Origin: Margaritifera margaritifera
Taxonomy: Eukaryota > Mollusca > Bivalvia > Unionida > Margaritiferidae
Reading direction: 5' to 3'
Length of the DNA stretch: 64,000 nt
NCBI GenBank assembly: GCA_029931535.1
Contig: JAQPZY010001686.1
Location: 10,203,001-10,267,000 of the forward strand
Part shown: piece after piece, positions 60,001 through 64,000 of the stretch
Layout of the letters: every line of letters starts with the position of its first letter
How positions within the stretch are numbered: position 1 is the stretch's first letter
Position numbers and translations under genes: made by a program
The notes under the pieces: generated by a model
Databases searched by the model: none
The model's input: only the letters and a program-made list of their open reading frames with translations
What the model was told of the DNA's origin: nothing

Positions 60001-60181
60001 AACTTATTATTAGTAGATAATAAAGAACAAAAACTTATGAATAAATGCTCTTAGTCTAATGCAAGTAATGAGAAAATGAGACAAACCTGATGGATTGTGC
60101 CTCTTGGGAAATACAGTAGGTCACCTGCTTCCAATACAACATCTAGTATGGGTTCCCCTATCTCCCCCTGATCAAAATTAC
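35955..60181 (-). CDS. RIOX1 (NO66) ribosomal oxygenase, 3' eight exons
   Basis: Eight minus-strand exons (60087-60181, 57857-57940, 54339-54443, 52003-52147, 44166-44289, 42555-42654, 37840-37926, 35955-36062) join in frame with canonical GT-AG sites, giving 848 nt and about 281 codons plus stop. The product matches the C-terminal part of NO66. It has the end of the JmjC barrel ([20 protein letters not shown] and RGTIHQ, whose His should be the third Fe(II) ligand), then [19 protein letters not shown], the dimerisation helices ([38 protein letters not shown]) and the C-terminal winged-helix domain to the stop. The family are Fe(II)/2-oxoglutarate oxygenases of the nucleolus that hydroxylate a His of ribosomal protein uL2; histone demethylation is also reported. 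RIOX2 fits less well ([15 protein letters not shown] favours RIOX1). The HxD iron motif and N terminus were not found. No stop or frameshift is seen, so the gene looks functional. Confidence 0.92.
36063..36959 (-). other. RIOX1 last intron, upper part
   Basis: No repeat with clear borders is recognised here; open frames are antisense to or outside the exons. A DR1-like TGACCTTTGATCT lies near 36590. Confidence 0.4.
36960..37715. repeat. diverged tandem repeat block, about 170-180 bp period, some 4 copies
   Basis: Copies share GCATGGCTATGATATGTGAC, ACACTGTCTA, GATATATAACTGGCTAAAGT, TTCATTAAAATATCTTCAAT, GGTTCAAAAGTTATACTC and GACACAAGTCACAGAGTTAC. The block ends with AACAGATGAACGGATGCG and CAGATGGATGGACAACACTG and TAACATAATACGCCCG. 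It lies in the last RIOX1 intron. Confidence 0.75.
37840..37926 (-). CDS. RIOX1 exon (winged-helix part)
   Basis: An 87-nt exon in phase 0 encodes [20 protein letters not shown] then LPLATIEDR. It resembles the clause in RIOX1 where a helix is followed by a 'SYPxxVxVxxLP' segment. Acceptor ATATATCAG and donor GTAAGT are strong. Confidence 0.9.
38494..38519. repeat. 12-bp-arm perfect hairpin
   Basis: GGAAAGATGAAA and TTTCATCTTTCC flank two bases. It sits just inside the left terminal repeat of the second DIRS element. Confidence 0.9.
39360..39800 (-). pseudogene. DIRS recombinase C-terminal part, element 2
   Basis: The frame 39509-39766 has [20 protein letters not shown] then HALLM, the same hallmark as in element 1, with the first catalytic Arg kept. 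It lacks most downstream catalytic residues in one frame. A TA element separates it from the upstream half. Confidence 0.75.
39852..41140. mobile_element. 1.29-kb TA-flanked element nested in DIRS copy
   Basis: The left end GTTCACCTCTCCCTTGATAA then CTCGCC follows TA (39850-39851). Read inwards, the right end is TTACACCTCTTCCTCAATAA then CTCACAC, with TA at 41141-41142. No transposase frame is seen. DIRS recombinase sequence resumes on both sides, confirming an insertion. Confidence 0.72.
41274..41690 (-). pseudogene. DIRS RNase H to recombinase linker, element 2
   Basis: The frame begins [20 protein letters not shown] then PDPEAW and continues [19 protein letters not shown], the conserved clause that joins RNase H and recombinase in DIRS-group polyproteins. 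It is well kept, so element 2 may be younger than element 1 in this region. Confidence 0.82.
41739..42155 (-). pseudogene. DIRS RNase H, element 2
   Basis: The 138-codon frame has [20 protein letters not shown], then [16 protein letters not shown] and [18 protein letters not shown]. The Asp of LDNS, lost in element 1, is retained. A GGGGG run from a C-tract and a missing stretch after it point to decay. Confidence 0.8.
42555..42654 (-). CDS. RIOX1 exon (winged-helix part)
   Basis: A 100-nt exon whose first base completes an Arg codon split with the exon at 44166. It encodes [20 protein letters not shown] then [13 protein letters not shown]. Its acceptor has a T-rich tract and GTCCAG; the donor is GTGTGT, slightly weak. 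Confidence 0.9.
42830..43480. repeat. diverged tandem repeat block, about 125-140 bp period, some 4-5 copies
   Basis: Copies share GAAACCATTTTTCTTCTTTC, AGTCACTGACCTTGACC, CCAAAATCAATAGG, CCCAAGTGCAAGCCATCCAC, AAAGTTT and AACTGTAGATGGTGGAGAAC. The block ends ACAGAGAGACAGGTAGACAG and ATGGATGAACATCATTAC. The family recurs at 50720-50935 and 56480-57260 and carries nuclear-receptor-like TGACCT repeats. Confidence 0.8.
43481..44165 (-). other. RIOX1 intron remainder
   Basis: No bounded repeat or other exon is recognised. Confidence 0.4.
44166..44289 (-). CDS. RIOX1 exon (start of winged-helix domain)
   Basis: A 124-nt exon with acceptor TTTCCCCAG and donor GTAAAT. Its first two bases complete a Phe codon with the T left by the exon at 52003, and its last two bases (AG) become Arg with the exon at 42654. 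It encodes [20 protein letters not shown], then [20 protein letters not shown]. Family members have a 'DTEVHMLQDGIARL'-like clause here. Phase on both sides and position in the protein make this call firm even though it has no long open frame of its own. Confidence 0.88.
44719..44936. mobile_element. twin-hairpin MITE, copy 1
   Basis: Flanked by TA on both sides, with ends CCGTATATATACTCGTGTAT and, inwards from the right, CCGTCGATAGTTGCATATAA. Two hairpins lie in tandem: 44750-44819 (arms with CAAACTGCATAGACCCAGAT and its inverse) and 44838-44902 (arms with CAACACAGACCCTGATCTGC and its inverse). Other copies lie at 52455 and 60724. Confidence 0.85.
45500..46770 (+). pseudogene. Gag-like DIRS remnant on plus strand
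   Basis: The frames 45632-45931 and 45944-46273 encode [20 protein letters not shown], then [20 protein letters not shown] and [20 protein letters not shown]; downstream comes a basic, Gln/Arg-rich stretch. Acidic-then-helical-then-basic layout resembles the Gag-like ORF of DIRS elements, but no diagnostic motif is present. It is opposite in direction to the remnant at 47325-49960 and contains a run of 17 G at 45687-45703. Confidence 0.45.
46806..47061 (-). mobile_element. tRNA-Leu/Ser-like SINE
   Basis: On the minus strand the head reads GGTGGCCGAGTGGTCTAAGG then CGCTCGCC (box A) and GGTTCAAGTCTCC (box B), spaced as in a tRNA with a long variable arm. The body has TTCTTCCTCCACCAAATATA and ends near a GGTTGG repeat. 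It matches 18240-18541. It is a SINE and not a tRNA gene, since the 3' half does not fold back to the head. Confidence 0.78.
47080..47300. repeat. short diverged tandem repeat, two copies
   Basis: Two copies share ATGACCTTGACCT, then ACACGCCTTCTAG / ACACCTTCTAG and TGGTGATGTACAAG. It carries two DR0-like TGACCTTGACCT sites (near 47067 and 47236). Confidence 0.6.
47325..47660 (-). pseudogene. DIRS RT fragment with dead catalytic site
   Basis: One frame encodes [18 protein letters not shown] (47476-47527) and later [18 protein letters not shown], matching family RT around the active site. The catalytic YxDD position reads stop-Phe-Asn-Asn (47445-47456), so the Tyr codon is a stop and both Asp are Asn. 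An 11-base C-tract lies just upstream. Confidence 0.7.
47894..49470 (-). pseudogene. DIRS Gag-like region, element 3
   Basis: Frames at 48539-48916 and 47894-48202 are acidic/Ser/Pro-rich and then helical ([20 protein letters not shown], then [20 protein letters not shown]), a layout like the Gag-like ORF in element 1. A worn short repeat (CTGGTGACCAGTG-like) lies at 49140-49340. Assignment is by position upstream of RT and composition. Confidence 0.5.
49961..50719 (-). other. RIOX1 intron, nothing recognised
   Basis: Open frame of 105 codons at 50362-50679 shows no family resemblance. No repeat borders are seen. Confidence 0.4.
50720..51240. repeat. diverged tandem repeat scraps
   Basis: One monomer of the 42830 family (50735-50925; CAAGTGCAAGTCTGCCACAA and ACAGACAGACAGACAACATC) is followed by two monomers of another unit that share AAGCTTTGTATCAAATTTGG, ATCCATTATGTCCTTCAAAA and GTTAT. 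Confidence 0.6.
51471..51540 (+). mobile_element. one-ended fragment of the 25923-type element
   Basis: It begins TACTGTGTATTCACTATTAT and continues TCATGGGGTCCC and TTTTTGTAGATTTCATAG, matching the left end at 25923. No matching right end is found nearby. Confidence 0.55.
51555..51685. repeat. 57-bp tandem repeat, just over two copies
   Basis: Units share TTATGTAAAAACAAAATGAC, TCCTTTCTCAATCCACAAAT and TTAAGTACTGACAATCT. Confidence 0.85.
52003..52147 (-). CDS. RIOX1 exon (dimerisation domain)
   Basis: A 145-nt exon after the acceptor CATATTTCAG; it starts [20 protein letters not shown], passes [20 protein letters not shown] and ends in SD plus one base, before donor GTAAGC. An extension of this frame past the donor (about 25 codons) is intron and not protein. 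Confidence 0.9.
52455..52685. mobile_element. twin-hairpin MITE, copy 2
   Basis: Flanked by TA; ends CCGTAGGAATCTAATC and, inwards from the right, CCATATATACTCAGAAATAA. The same two hairpins as copy 1 lie in the same order (arms with CAAACTGCACATACCCAGAT and with AACAACATAGACTCTGACCT). Confidence 0.82.
52686..53504 (-). other. RIOX1 intron, nothing recognised
   Basis: AT-rich. A short direct repeat GTGTCATGGCACACAAG occurs twice at about 52725-52770. Confidence 0.4.
53505..53909. repeat. 29-bp minisatellite with 17-bp partial units
   Basis: Twelve units of 29 bp (ACAATTCAACATCTCAGACA then GAAGCCTGT) are interspersed with three shortened units of about 17 bp that stop at CATCTCAG. The array is homogeneous apart from the first copies. 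Two overlapping plus-strand frames stay open across it (162 and 169 codons) because the unit has no stop in those frames; coding is unlikely. Confidence 0.97.
53910..54338 (-). other. RIOX1 intron, nothing recognised
   Basis: AT-rich, no bounded repeat seen. Confidence 0.4.
54339..54443 (-). CDS. RIOX1 exon (dimerisation domain)
   Basis: A 105-nt phase-0 exon encoding [20 protein letters not shown] then [15 protein letters not shown]. The acidic 'EExVEFRxGxPxDYxxYMG' pattern is a RIOX1 hallmark. Acceptor TTATACAG and donor GTAAGT are strong. Confidence 0.93.
54444..55579 (-). other. RIOX1 intron, no gene recognised
   Basis: Two loose copies of ATAACTGCCTTGTGT-TT-GAGGAAGTTA lie at 55188 and 55258. 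No bounded element was found. Confidence 0.4.
55580..56440. repeat. diverged tandem repeat block, about 120-150 bp period, some 5-6 copies
   Basis: Copies share CCATGTAAAGACATGAAGCT, GACATAAGCCATAACTCTC, CCAAA, GACAAAACCCATAAAAGGCA, CATCTATGTCTATGA and GACAATGTT; later ones share TTGAATGGTT-TGAGCTATGC and TGGTTACAAG. Short frames (76-91 codons) on both strands come from the repeat. Confidence 0.75.
56480..57260. repeat. diverged tandem repeat block, same family as 42830
   Basis: About five monomers share GTTATTGTGCAGAAA, TTCTTCTTTCAGTCAC, TTTTGACCCCAAAATTGA, CAAGTGCAAG-CATCCACAAA and GTTTAGTCCAGGTCTGTGAT then GTAGAACAA. It ends in ACAGATGGACAGATGACATC. Three nuclear-receptor half-sites in a row lie at 57114-57134. 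Confidence 0.8.
57857..57940 (-). CDS. RIOX1 exon (end of JmjC barrel)
   Basis: An 84-nt phase-0 exon encoding [20 protein letters not shown] then TWGDFLEQ. The [16 protein letters not shown] run is highly conserved in RIOX1/RIOX2. Acceptor AAAATGCAG, donor GTAAAT. Confidence 0.94.
57941..58539 (-). other. RIOX1 intron, nothing recognised
   Basis: AT-rich with A-tracts; no bounded element seen. Confidence 0.4.
58540..59345. repeat. diverged tandem repeat block, same family as 32000
   Basis: About six monomers share AAGATTTTCAAGATGGCCA, GGTGGCCATATTGGATGT, CATTTTCATTTAGGACCAAC, AAGAAGTCTTTTGGTGAAAA and CCCATGTCA. It ends with GATGAATGATGGACAACAGG, CCATCCCATA and a hairpin (59308-59336), like the block end at 33898. 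Confidence 0.85.
59346..60086 (-). other. RIOX1 intron, nothing recognised
   Basis: AT-rich with a poly(A) run near 59512 and a GATGGATGGATGGACAGG scrap at 59710. No gene or bounded element. Confidence 0.4.
60087..60181 (-). CDS. RIOX1 exon (JmjC barrel, third iron ligand)
   Basis: A 95-nt exon starting with two bases of a split codon after the acceptor TACTTTCAG. It encodes [20 protein letters not shown] then [11 protein letters not shown] and ends exactly at CAG before donor GTTTGT (weaker than the others). The His in TIHQ is expected to be the third Fe(II) ligand of the cupin fold. The open frame runs on past both splice sites, but those extensions are intron. Confidence 0.93.
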
Positions 60182-60351
60182 CTGAAAGTAGTAAGTGTTC
60201 AGCTGAATAACACATATATTTATCTCCCCTTAACACATTTAACACAAAAATTATTAACAAGCATAAATGAAGGTGTTTCAAGATGCATACATGCATCATC
60301 CAATGATGCAAATTTTAATGCACATCTATTGTAATGTATAGAACGGTAACT

Positions 60352-60590
60352 CTCTTCCAAATGGTCCACAATATTGCCCCATCTTATCTCTGAGTCTTAG
60401 TTCCCAACAATGTAACCCAAATAACCGATTACAATTATATAAAAAAACAATTTGCTGGTTTCATTTTGTAGAACAAATCTGTTACCAACATCATTCATAC
60501 CAACAGCTGTGGGAGTAGAATCTTCTCCCTGACAATTAAATCTTGTTCTTCTCTCAGCATGTTCAGATGTTACTTAAACATAAAATGAAT
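60352..60590 (+). pseudogene. non-LTR retrotransposon RT C-terminal fragment
   Basis: Across shifting frames with stops it encodes LFQMVHNIAPSYL, VLVPNNV, CRTNLLPTSFIPTAV, NLLPD and SCSSLSMFRCYL. These are the clauses at the C terminus of jockey/CR1-type ORF2 proteins (N-xAPSYL, LVP, CRTN-SFIP-AV-WN-LP, S-SLS-F). At least two stops and one frameshift are present. It sits just upstream of the first visible RIOX1 exon. Confidence 0.62.
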
Positions 60591-60723
60591 TAATGTCCTA
60601 AATATTTTATACAGGCACTTGCCAAGCTCAAATTCTGCATAATGAAGATCACAATTAAATGAACTACCTCCCATTCTGAAATGGAACCTAATTACAAACT
60701 TTATTCTATCACAAATTAATATA

Positions 60724-60938
60724 CTGTATGTACTCACTTTATAAGTTGAGTCAATTTGCAAACAACATAGACCCTGATATGCTGTTACATAATGCACCAG
60801 CAGATCAGGGTCTATGTTGCTTGTTCTACTCATTAATCCTAACACATTGCACAGATCCAGATCTGATGGTGCATTATGTGATAGATCTGAATCTGTGGAG
60901 TTTGCAGTTGGACTTTACTTATAAATGAGTATAAACAG
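60724..60938. mobile_element. twin-hairpin MITE, copy 3, inverted
   Basis: Flanked by TA; ends CTGTATGTACTCACTTTATA and, inwards from the right, CTGTTTATACTCATTTATAA. The two hairpins are in reverse order compared with copies 1 and 2, as expected for the opposite orientation (AACATAGACCCTGATATGC first, then TTGCACAGATCCAGATCTG). Confidence 0.82.
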
Positions 60939-61804
60939 TACATGCAATTGTGGTCAGCCTGAGACCGTAACTCTTTATCTTTTTTTCTGTAACATGTATT
61001 CCATATTGAGAAATATTACAATTTATAAAACAGATCAAAATGATAATGTTGCACTATTACTGGAAGGTAGTCCCCTATTGTCTACATAGGAAAACACATA
61101 AATATTTCCAGCAGTCCACCTATTTATCTTAGTTTAATATAATGACAAAATTCATTTTCTGATATAATTCATGTTATCAATTATATATTGGCATTTTTTC
61201 TAGTGTATCCATTTAAGGTAGTTCTTTTGTCAAATATATCTTTCTGTCTTGATCCGACTCTAAAGTTCATGTCAGTTACATGTATATATTTCTTATCCTG
61301 GAAATTTAATGTATGTAACTATATAAGTATTTTTTTGTTGTTGCTAGATTCTCAATGATAATTTAATAAGGTCTTTATAGATTATATTTAATGGTTTTGT
61401 TGGAATACTGTTTACAGAAACTATTTTATGTGAAACATTTAATGAGATATTTTCTGGAAGTAAAGTTGTACTTTTAACCTTTTTGTGCAAATATACCACT
61501 CACTCATTAATCTGCGCCAACAACTTGTTAACTCACTCTTAAGATCATAAGATCCACTGATCTCATATATTTTTTTAAAGATTGAAAACAACCAGTTTGT
61601 AATCAATAATTACTCAGCCCAAGTCTATTTTCAGTACTCTCCAGTAGCCATTGCAAACATTATCATGCAGAAAATATAATCAGTCTAACAAGTGATTTTG
61701 GCCCCTTTTCTAAGTAATGATTTTCTTGGCAATCTTTTATCTTTAAATTAGAACTTTTAATCATTTTAAAATGTAAAATATGCACTTTTAATTGGCACTA
61801 TATA
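60939..61804. other. no gene recognised
   Basis: AT-rich sequence between the MITE and the next TA element. No RIOX1 exon was found here. Confidence 0.4.
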
Positions 61805-63491
61805 CTGTAATGATGGTAAGTCTTGGAACACGAAAAAATAATTTTTTTTCATATTCCAATACTTTTATGCATGTAAAATATATAAATTTTCGGTGTCCCA
61901 AAACTTGTAGACACAAAAAAATGTCAAAACAAAATTGGGAAGATCGCCATACGTCACAATGCAGTGACCAGTTCATTCAATTACCACATCAATAAACTGT
62001 TATAAACTACTATGATTGTTTGTATGTTATTATTTTGCATGTGCATATTTTCCAATTTCTCCAACATCATTTAAAATAAAGGTAAATAAAGACTTCATAA
62101 TTCATGGACAGCTTAGAGTTTACCGGGAGACCTGTACTATAGTGTACAGTACTTACACAATGCAAATTATGCTTGGCATCACTTATATTCTTGTTTATTC
62201 CCAAAGATATTTGATGTAGATTTTGCTTTCTTTGTCGTTTTTACCAAATTGCATTCTTCCAGATTACATTTCAGCTACACGTTCATTGCTGTTTCATTTA
62301 TTTGGATTCAAGCGCTCAACAGTTACTGTTTTTCAGTGGTATAAGTGATCCTACAAAGTGATGTAATCTATATGAAAAGGCACACATTTAATTATATAAA
62401 GCACGTAACTAGCATAAATTCACATAACTGTCATATATTCATGAAAGAATGATCTTAATATATGTTAAAATTCTGAATATAGACCGATTAAGATCATCAT
62501 CGATCCATTTTAGTTTTGTGTTTCAGCTTCATAAAATCATAATTTTCTACACATTATTCATTCCACTTTTGATTTTGGCAAGCTGGTTGTTTTGGAGTCT
62601 CCTTTTGTTTATAATTGGTCGATTTATCTTTTGTTTTCTGACAGCAATGATTACTGTAGCTGAGTAAACAGGTACTTATTTCATGTCGCTTACATCAAAG
62701 CAAACTACCACAAAGTTTTTATTTTAAAAGCATTATTTCTGAAACTATTTATCATATTTTAGAGATATTATTTAAGTTTAGTGCAGTGGTACCTATGATT
62801 CAAATCCAAGGGATGTACTTCATTCAGAGCAAGTAAAATCTTCAATGTACATATGGTGACACCATGATGTAAACATGCGCACAATAAATGTGGCGAGAGT
62901 TGAAATAAACACTATTTTCGTATTTTCGTTGTTGTCATACTGGTATCACATTTTAATGAGTTAGTTATTTCCATTTTCAGGGCAAACCCCCCTCCCCCAT
63001 AAATTACAGGTGACTTTTGACAATTTTAATGCAATAATGCATAAACTGACTATAGTAAACTAGAGCACAAAAGGGAGAAGTTACTGTTGAATGGGTATAA
63101 CATACTGCTAATGCTCAATTCTTGTCAGCATCTGATCAAATTATACATATTTGAATTCAGTAGAAATAAAAAAGAAAACAGGGAAAAATTAAATATATTT
63201 ATTAACTTATCAAACAAATTATAATAATTTATAATATTTCCATGTAATAATTCATAACGAGTCTTATAACAACCACGAAGATATGTTTTATTTACATGAG
63301 GTTACGATCAATAAAATACGCCAATCAATCAGTAGGAAAAAAAATGTTTTAGGTGTCACAAGACTTATAGTACATCAAAAAAATAGCTTTAACTTCATGT
63401 CCCAAATGTTATAGGTCATAAAAAATTATTCTTGAAAACAATTAAGGGTGTCGCAAGACATATAGTGTCCCAAGACTTACTGTCATTGCGG
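61805..63491. mobile_element. 1.69-kb TA-flanked element with mariner-like ends
   Basis: The left end CTGTAATGATGGTAAGTCTT then GGAACACGA follows TA (61803-61804). Read inwards, the right end is CCGCAATGACAGTAAGTCTT then GGGACACTA, with TA at 63492-63493. Sub-terminal GGTGTCCCAAAACTTGTAG and its inverse TATAAGTCTTGTGACACC strengthen the pairing. The 72-codon hydrophobic frame at 62449-62667 and others are not transposase. Confidence 0.72.
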
Positions 63492-63493
63492 TA

Positions 63494-64000
63494 GCTAGTA
63501 TTGTGCTGACATAATGTGAAACCACCTACCTAGTACCTACCTACCCACCCACCTACCAACCTATTTACCTACTGTGACAGGTCATAATATACATAAAATA
63601 ATTAAAAAGAAAAAACATTCTTTTCTACGATATCAAATTAGAGGTACTGTAATGAATTTATAAAAATTAGAAATTAGTGTTGTTTTTGGATTTTTCTTTT
63701 TTAAAGCACTGTTCTTAAAATCTGCTTGAGAAGCTTTTATCATTGTCCACCCCTAAAAACCAGATTCTACTAGTTGAAGGTCACTGGCTTTGAGTAACCC
63801 TGAAGTGACAGCCAGAAGTACATAGTTCATGCATCAATAATTACCTTGATTAGCCACTACAGATGAGATCCCACATGAAAAGCACGCAGACCACTCATCT
63901 AATATCTATATTCTAATATATATCTAATATTCACATGTACAAAACACAGTTAACCTGCTGACATATCACAATGTATAGTCATGAATACGGAGAGTATGGA
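63494..64000. other. window end, microsatellite, no gene called
   Basis: A degenerate (ACCT)n microsatellite lies at about 63528-63572. A possible minus-strand exon-like stretch ending with a donor at 63844 is discussed under rejected items. Confidence 0.4.

Noticed and set aside
62449..62667. 72-codon hydrophobic frame
   Set aside because: It sits in a TA-flanked element in T-rich DNA, where runs of Phe, Leu and Ile arise by chance.
63845..63902. Possible upstream RIOX1 exon on the minus strand (open frame ending CAAG before donor GTAATT, phase 1)
   Set aside because: The phase would fit the exon at 60181, but the peptide (SACFSCGISSVVANQ) does not resemble the RIOX1 segment expected there and the acceptor is poor.

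Overview
The window is repeat-rich, AT-rich eukaryotic DNA carrying two spliced host genes, both cut by the window or extending past it. It most probably comes from a mollusc, and a bivalve is the best guess. The reasons are the intron-rich RIOX1 gene, several DIRS-type tyrosine-recombinase retroelements, tRNA-derived SINEs, many TA-flanked short inverted-repeat transposons, and blocks of decayed 100-200 bp tandem repeats with hairpin borders. The sequence alone does not prove the phylum.

Layout. 0.4-2.7 kb: the last two visible exons of an unrecognised plus-strand gene (coiled-coil-like, then a Ser/Thr/Pro-rich tail) and its poly(A) signal. 2.7-35.9 kb: about 33 kb with no convincing host exon. 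It holds TA-flanked elements (3.0-4.9 with a nested one, 10.1-11.7, 12.8-14.1 and 25.9-27.6 kb), two SINEs of one family (one expanded into a 56-bp minisatellite), blocks of diverged tandem repeats (5.9-6.6, 9.0-10.1, 15.5-17.3, 32.0-33.9 kb), and a decayed 7.6-kb DIRS-like element at 17.7-25.3 kb whose reverse-transcriptase region is split by fifteen copies of a 46-bp unit.

35.9-60.2 kb: the eight 3' exons of RIOX1 (NO66), a JmjC ribosomal oxygenase, on the minus strand. I joined these exons by splice sites, phase and family similarity. They run in frame from the strand carrying the last iron-ligand His to the stop codon. The 5' half (HxD iron motif and N terminus) was not found and probably lies beyond 64 kb. 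The introns hold a second DIRS-like element (38.4-42.3 kb, with a 1.3-kb TA element nested in it), a third DIRS remnant (47.3-49.9 kb), a plus-strand Gag-like remnant (45.5-46.8 kb), twin-hairpin MITEs (three copies in the window), a 29/17-bp minisatellite (53.5-53.9 kb) and more decayed tandem blocks. 60.2-64 kb: a fragment of a non-LTR retrotransposon, a MITE and a 1.7-kb TA-flanked element.

The two host genes face each other tail to tail. No RNA gene, CRISPR array or bacterial-type operon is present. Nothing here amounts to a convincing new multi-gene system. The most interesting signals are how the repeats arose: minisatellites made from RT codons and from a SINE promoter, a shared hairpin signature at the borders of decayed tandem blocks, twin-hairpin MITEs, and nuclear-receptor half-sites spread by repeats.
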